A DNA stretch of 38,356 nucleotides from a virus: IMG/VR virus record IMGVR_UViG_3300032284_000365, positions 1 to 38,356 of that record; one strand, given 5' to 3'. This document shows, piece after piece, positions 1 through 7,698 of the stretch. The position numbers and the translations under genes are program-made. The notes under the pieces are model-generated. The model searched no databases. It saw only the letters and a program-made list of their open reading frames with translations, and was not told the DNA's origin. Numbering within the stretch: the stretch's first letter is position 1; every line of letters starts with the position of its first letter.

Positions 1-38
1 ATCAGCTTCGCTAACAGATCATTCCGTTCATCAAGCAT
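1..38 (-). CDS. 5' end of a minus-strand early gene (partial)
   Basis: Only the first 12 codons lie in the window: M L D E R N D L L A K L. The ATG follows the TATAAT box of the minus promoter at 45-73 by 6 nt, so its mRNA would be essentially leaderless, the same arrangement as the AAA+ gene at 26531. The start of the peptide resembles the first residues of that gene (MNETKAKLIAEL), so it may be another member of the small early family. This is inference from very little sequence. Confidence 0.4.
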   Translation of the reverse strand, partial: MLDERNDLLAKL

Positions 39-44
39 ACAACC

Positions 45-73
45 ATTATAGCGTACAGGTACAAGGAAGGCAA
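45..73 (-). promoter_or_regulatory. Early sigma70-type promoter, leftward
   Basis: On the minus strand the -35 is TTGCCT (68-73) and the -10 is TATAAT (45-50), with a 17-nt spacer. The flanks AAAACTTGCCTTCC and TACGCTATAATGGTTGT are shared with the other strong early promoters here. It fires away from the promoter at 159-187; the two flank the palindrome at 110-122. Confidence 0.85.
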
Positions 74-94
74 GTTTTTGAGGTATCTATTTTC

Positions 95-213
95 CTTTTG
101 TTTTCAACCACTTACGGTAAGTCGTTGATTCTAAAGCGATTAAAGTTTCACTGAAAACTTGCCTTCGTGCGATCTGTACGCTATAATGGTTGTGTAAGGT
201 TGATCGAAAAAAC
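95..213. repeat. Divergent promoter module, inverted copy at 26152-26272
   Basis: This stretch reappears almost perfectly as its reverse complement at about 26152-26272. It contains a 13-bp palindrome (ACTTACGGTAAGT, 110-122) inside a wider inverted repeat (TTTTCAAC...GTTGATTC), followed by the rightward promoter. A third, partial copy of the palindrome with its TTGAAAACAAAGGAAATA flank is at 26444-26475. The repeat is probably a duplicated regulatory cassette. The palindrome could be an operator, or the copies could simply reflect recombination between promoter regions. Confidence 0.8.
159..187 (+). promoter_or_regulatory. Early sigma70-type promoter
   Basis: TTGCCT (159-164), 17-nt spacer, TATAAT (182-187). 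It precedes the CobS-like gene with a leader of about 30 nt. The leader begins TTGTGTAAGGTTGATCGA, a sequence also found after the promoters at 7644 (+) and 26174 (-). Confidence 0.88.
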
Positions 214-222
214 AAATAAATT

Positions 223-1410
223 ATGAACTCCTCTTTACAAGAATTTATTGACGCAGTTAAAACTGCATATGGCGAGGGAACGTATACTCGTTTGGGATTA
301 GAAGAAATTCGGAAACAGACTGGCAACAATAAGGGATTCTCCTTGTTTTGTACCAATCCTGCGTTCAAAGTTTCTCGCGGGACGTATCACATTCCTTCAG
401 ATTCAGTAACAGAATCTATTGCCGCTATGCCTGCTCCTGCTGCCAGTTCCGCTAGTGCCGACATGGTGCTGGCGATGCGCGCTCCAGCTTCGTCTGGTGC
501 TCCTTCACGCGACCTCGTGCCCGTGGCAGATTCGAAATTCGTTCCGTTCGGAGACTTCAAACTGGTTCTAAGTTTCTTGAAGTCTAAGATGTTCTACCCA
601 ATCTTTATCTCTGGCGAATCTGGTAACGGCAAGACCAAAATGGTCTACGAGGCATGCGCAAAAGCACGCCGCGAATTGATCCGTGCCAATATCACTGAGA
701 CGACCGACGAGGACGATCTCGTTGGTGGTTTCCGGCTTGTCAACGGCGAAACGGTTTGGCAGGATGGACCTGCGGTCGAAGCCATGAAACGTGGCGCTGT
801 TCTTCTTCTCGACGAAGTCAATCTCGGGTCTCCGAAGATGATGTGTCTTCAGCCCATCCTCGAAGGCAATTCGATCTTCATCAAGAAGACCAATCAACTT
901 GTACACCCTGCTCCTGGGTTCACTGTGATCGCGACTGCGAATACTAAGGGCAAAGGTTCCGACGATGGTCGTTATATCGGTTCAAATATTTTGAACGAGG
1001 CATTCCTGGATCGCTTTGCGATCACCATTGAGCACGAGTATCCCAGCAAGGCGGAAGAAGAAAAGATCCTTCTGAACCTTCTTGTCAAGAACAACGTGGC
1101 GGACGATGGCACCAAACAGTTCGCTAACAAGCTGGTTGAGTGGGCGAATATTATCCGCGCCACCTTTAAGGAAGGTGCCATCGACGAGATCGTCACTACT
1201 CGCCGTCTGATTCACATTCTGAACTTCTACATCTTTGGTCGCAATAACAAGTTGGCTGCGATTGATTATTGCATTGCTCGTTTTGATGATGAGACCAAGG
1301 CTTCTATTCGCTCTCTGTATCAGAAAGTTGACGGGACGGTGTCGGTTCCTGGAACCACTGAACCGACTCCGGCGACCACGGATTCTGAAGAAAACGAGGC
1401 TCCGTTCTAG
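223..1410 (+). CDS. CobS/MoxR-like AAA+ ATPase
   Basis: The 395-residue protein has a MoxR/CobS-type AAA+ core: Walker A GESGNGKT (about residues 127-134), Walker B AVLLLDEVN, sensor region VIATANTKGKG and a DRF segment after it. T4-like cyanophages often carry a cobS-like gene of similar size; its true substrate in phages is unknown. Residues 1-55 form a separate N-terminal domain ending SRGTYHIP, related to those at 25320-25619 and 26531-27505. An Ala/Pro/Ser-rich linker of about 40 residues joins the two, and the C-terminus is a disordered Pro/Thr/Glu tail. No good Shine-Dalgarno site precedes the ATG. MoxR ATPases usually act with a VWA-domain partner; none is visible here. The fold call is solid and the cellular role is open. 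Confidence 0.8.
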   Translation: MNSSLQEFIDAVKTAYGEGTYTRLGLEEIRKQTGNNKGFSLFCTNPAFKVSRGTYHIPSDSVTESIAAMPAPAASSASADMVLAMRAPASSGAPSRDLVPVADSKFVPFGDFKLVLSFLKSKMFYPIFISGESGNGKTKMVYEACAKARRELIRANITETTDEDDLVGGFRLVNGETVWQDGPAVEAMKRGAVLLLDEVNLGSPKMMCLQPILEGNSIFIKKTNQLVHPAPGFTVIATANTKGKGSDDGRYIGSNILNEAFLDRFAITIEHEYPSKAEEEKILLNLLVKNNVADDGTKQFANKLVEWANIIRATFKEGAIDEIVTTRRLIHILNFYIFGRNNKLAAIDYCIARFDDETKASIRSLYQKVDGTVSVPGTTEPTPATTDSEENEAPF

Positions 1411-1443
1411 AACTTTCCTTTCATTGATTGCCGTTTGCTTATT

Positions 1444-1473
1444 GGGATCGGGGGTAACCCTGATCCCATTTTT
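1444..1473 (+). terminator. Rho-independent terminator
   Basis: The stem GGGATC...GATCCC with an inner GGG/CCC closing GTAA is followed by ATTTTTATT. It ends the CobS-like transcription unit just before a late promoter. Confidence 0.85.
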
Positions 1474-1475
1474 AT

Positions 1476-1483
1476 TATAAATA
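1476..1483 (+). promoter_or_regulatory. T4-type late promoter TATAAATA
   Basis: An exact TATAAATA lies between the terminator at 1444-1473 and the zinc-ribbon gene starting at 1500. It gives that gene and those after it a gp55-dependent start with a very short leader. Confidence 0.65.
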
Positions 1484-1499
1484 CGTTTGAGGTTTGACT

Positions 1500-1781
1500 A
1501 TGCCATTTTATGACTACTATTGTTCCAACGAAGAATGCGGCAACACTTTCGAGTTGTTCCTTCCTATGTCCCGTGTGGACGAACCAATCACAAAACCGTG
1601 TCCAGAGTGTAAGAAAAACACTATTGTACACGAACCCGCAGCTCCTTTGATTGGAGACCCGGTCCGACTGGGTGTGACAAGGGCACCATCAGACTTTCAG
1701 AAATACGTTTTGGGAAAGATTCAAGCCAAGCATCCAAAGCATAACATGGATCGGCGACATTCAATAACAAAGGAAGTGTAA
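1500..1781 (+). CDS. FmdB-type zinc-ribbon protein
   Basis: This 93-residue protein opens with MPFYDYYC, followed by a CX4C pair (C8/C13) and a CPEC pair near residue 34. That is the pattern of the FmdB family of putative regulatory zinc ribbons, which is common in T4-like phages. The C-terminal half is basic and lacks a recognisable motif. The ATG at 1500 was chosen over an upstream TTG at 1494 because GAGG at 1489-1492 is correctly spaced for it. The gene is followed after one base by phoH. The function of phage FmdB-like proteins is not established; nucleic-acid binding is a guess from the zinc ribbon. Confidence 0.75.
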   Translation: MPFYDYYCSNEECGNTFELFLPMSRVDEPITKPCPECKKNTIVHEPAAPLIGDPVRLGVTRAPSDFQKYVLGKIQAKHPKHNMDRRHSITKEV

Positions 1782-1782
1782 C

Positions 1783-2529
1783 GTGTCAGCTAAACCACCA
1801 AAAGCAAGAAAAACATTAGAGCCGAAAATAGATAGTTCCTTCTTGTTAAAACAAATTCGTCCTATGACGGACAGTCAAATGGACGTAATGAAAGCGTTTG
1901 GTGAAGATTTAAATTTGGTATTGATGGGTACAGCCGGAACGGGGAAAACTTTCCTGTCGTTGTATCTAGCGTTAGATGATATTATGAAAGGTAAAACTAA
2001 AGGAGGACCATCTAAGATTATGATAGTCCGTTCTATCGTTTCTTCAAGAGACGTTGGTTTCTTACCAGGGACTCTTAAAGAAAAGATGGCGGTCTACGAG
2101 GAACCATATCGTGGCATCTTCAACGAACTATTTGGTCGCGGGGATGCGTATGAAGTTCTCAAGACCAAGGGGATTGTAGAATTCTGTTCTACTTCTTACC
2201 TAAGAGGAACCACCATCAACAGTGCGTTTGTGATTCTGGACGAATTCCAGAATTGTAATTTCGGAGAACTCGATACAGTAATTTCTCGTATCGGTAAGAA
2301 CTCCCGTGTTATAATCTGCGGCGACATTATGCAGACAGATTTGAACAAATCAAAGTGGGACGTAACAGGACTACCTGCCTTTGTTAAGATCGTCGAGGGC
2401 ATGGAAGAATTCGATATCGTCGATTTCGGAGTAGAAGATATCGTTCGCTCTGGTATTGTCAAGTCTTATATTCTAGCAAAAACAAAATACTTCGAAGAAA
2501 ACGAAGATAGAAGTAGCGTTGAACATTAA
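1783..2529 (+). CDS. phoH: PhoH-like P-loop ATPase
   Basis: The 248-residue protein is a compact PhoH-family NTPase. It has Walker A GTAGTGKT (residues 49-56) and Walker B FVILDEFQN (about 146-154), followed by a conserved sensor segment around IICGDIMQTDL. PhoH proteins are common in marine and T4-like phages. They are related to the N-terminal helicase half of superfamily 1 enzymes, and an RNA-related role has been proposed. The start is GTG at 1783. The gene sits just downstream of the zinc-ribbon gene and upstream of a nuclease and the recombination genes. Length and motifs are normal for a phage PhoH. Confidence 0.9.
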   Translation: MSAKPPKARKTLEPKIDSSFLLKQIRPMTDSQMDVMKAFGEDLNLVLMGTAGTGKTFLSLYLALDDIMKGKTKGGPSKIMIVRSIVSSRDVGFLPGTLKEKMAVYEEPYRGIFNELFGRGDAYEVLKTKGIVEFCSTSYLRGTTINSAFVILDEFQNCNFGELDTVISRIGKNSRVIICGDIMQTDLNKSKWDVTGLPAFVKIVEGMEEFDIVDFGVEDIVRSGIVKSYILAKTKYFEENEDRSSVEH

Positions 2530-2549
2530 AGTATAGTATAATATAATTA

Positions 2550-3221
2550 GTGCCTAAAACATTCACACATAAAGGATTAGAGATTCCGGTCCTTGACACC
2601 ATATATAAGGATGGAAAGAGATATTATATAACTCCTTCCGGGAATCTCTATCCCTCAGTTTCTACAGTTATGGGGTCTTTGTCTAAGGACTCCATATCAG
2701 CTTGGCGAGCAAGAGTCGGAGAAGAAGAAGCAAACAAGATCTCCAACTATGCGACGACGTTTGGTACAGCCATACACAAAATCATTGAGGACTATATTAA
2801 CAATGAACCAACATATCTCGAGTCAGCAATGCCACAACAGAAGTGGGTGGTCGCAGCTGCTACGCAAACTCTGGATCGTATTGATAATGTTTATTGCCAA
2901 GAAGCATGTCTATATTCGGATGTTCTCTGCCTAGCAGGAAGAACAGATTGTATAGCGGAATTCGATGGCGTCCCTTCTGTGATAGACTTCAAGACTGCTA
3001 GGAAGATGAAGACAGAAAGTATGATAGAGTCCTACTTCCTACAAGCAACTTGTTACTCTCTAATGTTCGAAGAGATCACAGGCATTAAGATTCCACAGCT
3101 TGTTATTCTCATGATGACATACGAAGGTCAGGTTGCGGTGTTCAAGAAACAACGCAAAGATTATTATAGCCGTTTGAAAGAGGTTCTACTTGACGTTAGA
3201 AGAAATCAAATCAGTAATTGA
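2550..3221 (+). CDS. PD-(D/E)XK (RecB/Cas4-like) exonuclease
   Basis: The 223-residue protein has the motif order of RecB-type nucleases. A conserved His sits in FGTAIHKIIEDY (about residues 71-82). Then come AGRTDCIAEFDG (catalytic Asp), VIDFKTARK (D-x-K catalytic pair, about 145-153) and a downstream QATCYSLMFE helix (the QxxxY motif). Proteins of this type lie next to uvsY in several T4-like phages and are annotated as exonucleases. The start is GTG at 2550. The last 32 nt overlap uvsY, suggesting translational coupling and a role in recombination or replication-fork processing. The precise substrate is unknown. Confidence 0.8.
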   Translation: MPKTFTHKGLEIPVLDTIYKDGKRYYITPSGNLYPSVSTVMGSLSKDSISAWRARVGEEEANKISNYATTFGTAIHKIIEDYINNEPTYLESAMPQQKWVVAAATQTLDRIDNVYCQEACLYSDVLCLAGRTDCIAEFDGVPSVIDFKTARKMKTESMIESYFLQATCYSLMFEEITGIKIPQLVILMMTYEGQVAVFKKQRKDYYSRLKEVLLDVRRNQISN

Positions 3222-3615
3222 AAACGACCTTAGGATAGATCGGTTTAATCTAGTAGACGAATCTGCTCGTACTCCTAATCTATTCAGCAAGTATCTTAAT
3301 ATCTATATTGAAGAAAAGCTGAAGCTGCGTACATATAAACGCAAGTATTACACATTATACAAGCAGCGTCGAGAGTATTATATGGGCACAGCAGAAGATG
3401 ATAAATATATCAGCGAGCCATTTGATAGAAAGGTTCTACGTCAAGACGTAGACATATTCCTAGATGCTGACGGTAAATTGCAAGATTTACAAGATCGTTT
3501 GGTGTTCCAAGAAGCTGTAGTAGAGATCCTAGAAAGAACACTTAAAGAAATAAATCAGCGGACCTATACTATTAGGAATATGCAAGATATGCTGAAACTT
3601 GAAGCCGGAATGTGA
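3190..3615 (+). CDS. uvsY: UvsY recombination mediator
   Basis: The 141-residue protein matches T4 UvsY (137 aa) in length, in its helical charged character and in recognisable segments. These are the opening LEEIKSVIENDLRID, a central YYMGTAEDD where T4 has YYSGRGDGD, and the closing IRNMQDMLKLEAGM where T4 has IKHIQDMRAFEAGK. UvsY loads the UvsX recombinase onto gp32-coated single-stranded DNA. The start is TTG at 3190, inside the nuclease gene, with GAGG six bases upstream. It overlaps uvsW by 17 nt. Gene order uvsY-uvsW is as in T4. Confidence 0.88.
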   Translation: MTLEEIKSVIENDLRIDRFNLVDESARTPNLFSKYLNIYIEEKLKLRTYKRKYYTLYKQRREYYMGTAEDDKYISEPFDRKVLRQDVDIFLDADGKLQDLQDRLVFQEAVVEILERTLKEINQRTYTIRNMQDMLKLEAGM

Positions 3616-5092
3616 TATCTATCTCCGTAGAATAAACTCTGCTTGGTCCAGGGTCGAAGCAGATCCTGGCATAATTCGCGAGCTATCAGAGAAATATACA
3701 TTCGAAGTCCCTGGCGCCAAATTCATGCCTGCTTTTAGGAAGAGGCACTGGGACGGCAAGATCCGTCTGATCAAAGCTGGAACTAACAAGATCTATTCTG
3801 GTCTCTGTCATTCAATCGAAGACTACGCCAAAGAGAACGGTTACTCGTTCGATACTGACCTAGACTTCACTCAAAAGATTACAGCTCTTCCGTTCAATAA
3901 ATGGTATTCTGGCGACAAAGAAATAACACCAAAAGATCACCAGATCAAAGCCATCTACAATTCTGTAAAGTACAAACGCGCTATCTTCCTCTCTCCAACA
4001 GCTTCTGGTAAGTCTCTAATCATCTACACAATCGCTCGTAATATTCTCTCTAAAACAAAAGGCAAGATCCTAGTTCTGGTCCCAACAACTTCTCTTGTAG
4101 AACAATTGTACTCCGACTTCCAAGACTATGCCGGAAAAGATTGGGACGCGGTCAAGCATACAACAAGAATATATTCCGGTATGCCAAGAGAAAATAAACG
4201 AATTGTTATCTCTACTTGGCAGTCATTATATGACTTACCATCTCAAGCATTCGACGACTTTGACGCTGTAATCGGAGATGAATGTCATTTGTACAAGTCT
4301 AAAGAAATCTCTGGATTGCTGGAGAAGATGAGCAAAGCAGAGTATCGATACGGATTCACCGGAACTCTAGACGGAACAGAAACCAACAAGCTGATCCTCG
4401 AAGGGCTATTCGGAAAAGTGATTCAGGTCGCAACAACATCCCAATTAGTCAAAGAAAAACATCTTGCTGAATTCAAGATCAAGTGTCTAATCATCGATCA
4501 CACACAAGAAGATAGATTGAAGAACAAAGACAATAAGTTCGAAGACGAAATACAGTTCATCATATCCAATAAGAACCGCAATCAGTTTATAGCAGATCTA
4601 GCAAAGGGAACTCGAGGAAACACTCTAGTGTTATTCTCTAGAGTAGAAACCCATGGCCAAATCATATTCGATAAATTGAAAGCATCGACCGACAGAGAAG
4701 TATACTTCATTTATGGTGGGACAGAAACTGTAATTAGAGAGGATGTCCGTAAGAGAGTAGAAGAAGCAGAAAACGCTATCATCGTGGCATCTTCTCAGAT
4801 CTTTTCAACGGGTATAAATATCAAGTCTCTTGCGAACATAATATTCGCATATCCTTCTAAGTCTAGAGTAAGAACTCTGCAGTCTATAGGTCGTGTATTA
4901 AGACTTTCCGAAAAGAAACAGTCGGCGAACATATATGATATATCAGACGACCTAACATACAAGGAAAAACCGAATTACACGTTCAATCATTTCGTAGAAC
5001 GATTGAAGATCTACACGTCAGAAGATTTCGATTATACGATTAAGAAGATAAAATTGGAGAATATATATGGTGGAAATTCCCTCGAACTATGA
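3599..5092 (+). CDS. uvsW: UvsW RNA-DNA and branched-DNA helicase
   Basis: The 497-residue SF2 helicase has an N-terminal DNA-recognition domain of about 100 residues, then Walker A SPTASGKS (132-139), motif II GDECH (about 223-227), motif III FTGTL and motif VI QSIGRVLRLS near residue 440. This is the T4 UvsW layout. UvsW unwinds R-loops and branched recombination intermediates and turns off origin-dependent replication. Initiation is probably at the TTG at 3599 within the end of uvsY. Its 3' end overlaps the next small gene by 26 nt. Confidence 0.92.
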   Translation: MKPECDIYLRRINSAWSRVEADPGIIRELSEKYTFEVPGAKFMPAFRKRHWDGKIRLIKAGTNKIYSGLCHSIEDYAKENGYSFDTDLDFTQKITALPFNKWYSGDKEITPKDHQIKAIYNSVKYKRAIFLSPTASGKSLIIYTIARNILSKTKGKILVLVPTTSLVEQLYSDFQDYAGKDWDAVKHTTRIYSGMPRENKRIVISTWQSLYDLPSQAFDDFDAVIGDECHLYKSKEISGLLEKMSKAEYRYGFTGTLDGTETNKLILEGLFGKVIQVATTSQLVKEKHLAEFKIKCLIIDHTQEDRLKNKDNKFEDEIQFIISNKNRNQFIADLAKGTRGNTLVLFSRVETHGQIIFDKLKASTDREVYFIYGGTETVIREDVRKRVEEAENAIIVASSQIFSTGINIKSLANIIFAYPSKSRVRTLQSIGRVLRLSEKKQSANIYDISDDLTYKEKPNYTFNHFVERLKIYTSEDFDYTIKKIKLENIYGGNSLEL

Positions 5093-5264
5093 ACGCAACA
5101 TTCCTTCTAACGTAGACGAAGCAATGGCAGAATTAGATAGAAGAATTATGATTACAGGTCAGCTGAACTTTGGTAAGGTGAACGCGAGGCTTTTGTTTAG
5201 AGAGTTACTGGAAGATTACACTAAAGGAATGGAAAAGAGAAGCGGTTCTATAATTACTCTATAG
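5067..5264 (+). CDS. Small protein after UvsW
   Basis: A 65-residue protein whose ATG lies inside the last codons of uvsW, so translation is probably coupled. It is mostly helical and charged (AMAELDRRIMITGQLNFG, then a LLFRELLEDYTKGM helix). I do not recognise the family. T4 has a small uvsW.1 gene in the same place, but I see no sequence similarity strong enough to equate them. It is real by position, overlap and coding character; function unknown. Confidence 0.6.
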   Translation: MVEIPSNYERNIPSNVDEAMAELDRRIMITGQLNFGKVNARLLFRELLEDYTKGMEKRSGSIITL

Positions 5265-5351
5265 TAACTAAGTATTATATTATTTCGTTGGTACATACTT
5301 ATTGTAACGTATTCGGAGATAAAAGTCAATTAACCCCAGGAAATAAACTGC

Positions 5352-5380
5352 TTTACTTTTCACGATCCATAAGGTATAAT
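5352..5380 (+). promoter_or_regulatory. Sigma70-like promoter at gene 33
   Basis: TTTACT (5352-5357), 17-nt spacer, TATAAT (5375-5380), similar to the promoter before gp55 (TTTACTTTT...GGTATAAT). The gp33 ATG at 5383 begins only two bases after the -10, so a transcript from here would start about 4 nt inside the reading frame. Either the promoter serves gp59 and gp32, or gp33 uses upstream transcripts or a later start. The preceding 5265-5351 holds no other feature I can see. Confidence 0.55.
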
Positions 5381-5382
5381 AA

Positions 5383-5646
5383 ATGAGTAGGATAAAAAAG
5401 AAGGATCTATACAAAATGATTGGTGTGACTCCGGATACTTTAATTCAAGAAATCGATGCCATCGTTTATCGTCATAATATGAATTACATAGACGCAACGG
5501 TATATTTCTGTGAACAGAACGACCTAGACGTAGAATCAGTTGGGAAATTAATTCCCTCTTCTCTTCGATCAAAGATAGAAGATTCGGCTAGAAAATCCCG
5601 ATTACTGAAGAAAGAATTCAACGACATCACTACTCTTCCCATTTAA
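5383..5646 (+). CDS. 33: gp33 late-transcription coactivator
   Basis: The 87-residue protein fits the phage late-transcription coactivator family (T4 gp33). It shows the conserved pattern TLIQEIDAIVYRHNMNYIDA followed by VYFCEQNDLDVE and a LIPSSLRSKIEDSA helix. gp33 bridges RNA polymerase carrying gp55 to the gp45 sliding clamp at late promoters. Its position immediately before gene 59 and gene 32 matches T4 order. AAGG at 5371-5374 is a possible ribosome-binding site for the ATG at 5383. See the promoter entry at 5352 for the odd promoter-start spacing. Confidence 0.75.
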   Translation: MSRIKKKDLYKMIGVTPDTLIQEIDAIVYRHNMNYIDATVYFCEQNDLDVESVGKLIPSSLRSKIEDSARKSRLLKKEFNDITTLPI

Positions 5647-5647
5647 T

Positions 5648-6283
5648 ATGTCAGAATTGAACGACCGAGCGTATACATATTATCGATACTTCTTGGCAAT
5701 GAAACTGCACTTCAAAGACAAGAAGTTCAACTTCTTCTCTCATGATGGCAAGACCAGAGTTTCTGTTCAGACGTATAATGGCCGCAGAGATCGGTATTTC
5801 TTTGAACGATCAGCCAGCATATACAACACCCAGAAGTTCCTGGATAAGTGCCTGACTGAGATCAAGAAGAATCCCAACTTCTTCATTAAGGATCTGCTTA
5901 CACCAGACAACGAGTCTCGTTATCTTAGACGCAAGGGGTTCTTAGAATCGTTCAAGAATTCATTTGACAAAGAGGTGTCAGAGATCACCAATCATTGTTT
6001 GAAGAACAGAATCAACAGACGCCAGCTTCTACAAGGCGACGAAGACACCAAACCTGTTCTATATTTGATGTTGAAGAAAGGTCTGGTTTCTGAAGAAACA
6101 TACCTCTGTATTGACAGAGTATGCGACGTAAGCGAACGATTAGCAGTATTTAATCTAGATCCTCTGGTACATCAGACCAATTTCTTTATGGAGAAATACT
6201 ATCCATTTGTAGTAAAGCATTTCCCGAAGAAGGATGAGACTCAAACAATCTTATCTAATTCGTTTGACTTATTGCCGCAATAG
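5648..6283 (+). CDS. 59: gp59 helicase-loading protein
   Basis: A 211-residue protein close to T4 gp59 (217 aa) in size, composition and placement between genes 33 and 32. It has an N-terminal segment typical of the family (YTYYRYFLAMKLHFKDKKFN). It is rich in Lys, Arg and aromatic residues, as expected of a protein that binds fork DNA and gp32. gp59 loads the gp41 helicase onto gp32-covered DNA and blocks premature polymerase extension. The start is one base after the gp33 stop. The assignment rests on synteny and general similarity; no catalytic motif is expected. Confidence 0.82.
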   Translation: MSELNDRAYTYYRYFLAMKLHFKDKKFNFFSHDGKTRVSVQTYNGRRDRYFFERSASIYNTQKFLDKCLTEIKKNPNFFIKDLLTPDNESRYLRRKGFLESFKNSFDKEVSEITNHCLKNRINRRQLLQGDEDTKPVLYLMLKKGLVSEETYLCIDRVCDVSERLAVFNLDPLVHQTNFFMEKYYPFVVKHFPKKDETQTILSNSFDLLPQ

Positions 6284-6289
6284 TAGTAT

Positions 6290-6297
6290 AATAAATA
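6290..6297 (+). promoter_or_regulatory. Possible late promoter AATAAATA
   Basis: TATAATAAATAG in the gap between gene 59 and the acidic gene at 6311 matches the AATAAATA variant seen before gp19 and gp20. Context is suggestive only. Confidence 0.35.
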
Positions 6298-6310
6298 GGT
6301 AGGAGTTATT

Positions 6311-6643
6311 ATGGTTGAACATAATGAAGACGAAGACGATGATCTAGAAGACGACCCGTCCGAAGAACAAGGCGAGGATCCTACTGGGAATAAACTTGCG
6401 TATGTTAAGTTTCATCCTGAAGACATAGATCAGATTTTCGATGCAGTGCATTCTGGTATTGATTTGTTGCATACTATTATGGCCAATCTGTACGAAGGCT
6501 ACCAGAACAAGGTGATTGATTATGATGTGTTGAAAACTGAGGTGGACACAAAGAATGCTGAGTTGAACAAATACAAAGATCAATTACTAACAATATACTC
6601 ACAATCAGCTGTTAAGCAAACAAAGAGAAAGAAGAAAGAATAA
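6311..6643 (+). CDS. Acidic coiled-coil protein between gp59 and gp32
   Basis: A 110-residue protein. Residues 4-26 are almost all Asp/Glu (EDEDDDLEDDPSEEQGEDP), the middle forms amphipathic helices (FDAVHSGIDLLHTIMANLY) and the C-terminus is a Lys/Arg-rich tail (KQTKRKKKE). I do not recognise a family. T4 has no gene between 59 and 32. One base separates it from gene 32. An acidic N-terminus next to a single-strand-binding protein could contact gp32 or gp59, but this is only inference. AGGAG at 6301-6305 is a good ribosome-binding site. Confidence 0.65.
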   Translation: MVEHNEDEDDDLEDDPSEEQGEDPTGNKLAYVKFHPEDIDQIFDAVHSGIDLLHTIMANLYEGYQNKVIDYDVLKTEVDTKNAELNKYKDQLLTIYSQSAVKQTKRKKKE

Positions 6644-6644
6644 T

Positions 6645-7559
6645 ATGAATTTCAAAGATCTAAAGAAGTCAAGTAGCAAGAACATTGATAACCTAATCAA
6701 TGAACTAGAGAAGACAAAGTCGGGTGGAGCTAAGTACATCGACGATCGTTATTGGTCGATTCCGATGGATGAAAAGACTGGTAACGGAACTGCTCTTATT
6801 CGTTTCCTACCTGTAAGCGCAGGAGATAAGATTCCGTGGGTTTCGTTGTACTCTCATGGATTCCAGGGTCCTGGTGGTTGGTACATCGAGAATTCTCTGA
6901 CGACTCTGGGCCAAGCGGATCCGGTATCAGAAACCAATACTGAACTGTGGAATACTGGTATTGATGCCAACAAGGAAATTGTTCGCAAGCGCAAGCGCAA
7001 GCAACACTTTGTTTCAAACATCTTAGTTCTTTCTGATCCTAAGAATCCCCAGAACGAAGGTAAGATTTTCTTGTTCAAGTATGGTAAGAAGTTGTTCTCT
7101 AAGATTCAAGAGAAGCTACAGCCTGAAGCTGAGTTTGGTGAAGCGCCTGTCGACGTGTTCGATTTCTGGAAGGGTGCTAATTTCCGTCTGAAGGTGAAGA
7201 AGGTAGAAGGGTATCCGAACTACGATTCTTCTTTGTTTGAAGCTCCTGGTCCTCTGTTCGACGGTGACGAAACCAAGCTAGAGAAATTGTGGAACACTCA
7301 GTATTCTCTAGAAGCCGAAGTCTCTCCTGAGAGATTCAAGTCTTATGATGAACTCAAGGCTCGGCTCAATAAGGTTCTTGGTAACAAGCCTGGGTCGGTC
7401 GCTGCTTCTGCCGCAATGCGAGAAGAAGCTCCTGCTGCTCGCCGCGAGGCTCCTGCTCCGAAATTGAGCGGCGAGAACGCGCCACCCTGGAAGGAAGAAA
7501 CAACCGATGAGTTGGAAGACGAGGCATTATCGTACTTCAAAAACCTAGCAGACGAGTAA
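6645..7559 (+). CDS. 32: gp32 single-stranded DNA-binding protein
   Basis: The 304-residue protein follows T4 gp32 (301 aa) through the basic N-terminal cooperativity region, the OB-fold core (NGTALIRFLPV, SHGFQGPGGWYIEN, FVSNILVLSDPKNPQNEGK) and an acidic C-terminal tail. The T4 zinc site is not kept: His71 aligns with T4 H64, but the three cysteine positions are Ser84, Val94 and Thr97. The insert before the tail is Ala/Pro/Arg-rich. gp32 coats single-stranded DNA and organises replication and recombination proteins, including UvsY, gp59 and UvsX. A hairpin after the gene (7583-7608) probably ends the unit. Confidence 0.93.
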   Translation: MNFKDLKKSSSKNIDNLINELEKTKSGGAKYIDDRYWSIPMDEKTGNGTALIRFLPVSAGDKIPWVSLYSHGFQGPGGWYIENSLTTLGQADPVSETNTELWNTGIDANKEIVRKRKRKQHFVSNILVLSDPKNPQNEGKIFLFKYGKKLFSKIQEKLQPEAEFGEAPVDVFDFWKGANFRLKVKKVEGYPNYDSSLFEAPGPLFDGDETKLEKLWNTQYSLEAEVSPERFKSYDELKARLNKVLGNKPGSVAASAAMREEAPAARREAPAPKLSGENAPPWKEETTDELEDEALSYFKNLADE

Positions 7560-7582
7560 ACTATATGTTGTTTGTTTTCAAT

Positions 7583-7608
7583 GGGTTACAGGCTTCGGCT
7601 TGTAACCC
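7583..7608 (+). terminator. Hairpin after gene 32
   Basis: An 11-bp stem, GGGTTACAGGC/GCTTGTAACCC, is capped by a TTCG tetraloop and followed by CCTTCATTTT. The U-tract is weak, so it may act as a terminator or as an mRNA 3'-end stabiliser. Confidence 0.7.
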
Positions 7609-7643
7609 CTTCATTTTAAAGGGGATATAGTCTCTCTGAAAAC

Positions 7644-7672
7644 TTGCCTTCCTTGAATCCATACGCTATAAT
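7644..7672 (+). promoter_or_regulatory. Early sigma70-type promoter
   Basis: TTGCCT (7644-7649), 17-nt spacer ending TACGC, TATAAT (7667-7672). The leader TTGTATAAGGTTGATTGA matches the leader of the CobS-like gene at 223. It drives the run of small genes from 7699. Confidence 0.88.
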
Positions 7673-7698
7673 AGTTGTATAAGGTTGATTGAGACAAA

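Noticed and set aside
87-368. 93-residue minus-strand reading frame across the early promoters
   Set aside because: It covers two promoters and the start of the CobS-like gene, and has no ribosome-binding site or protein-like pattern.
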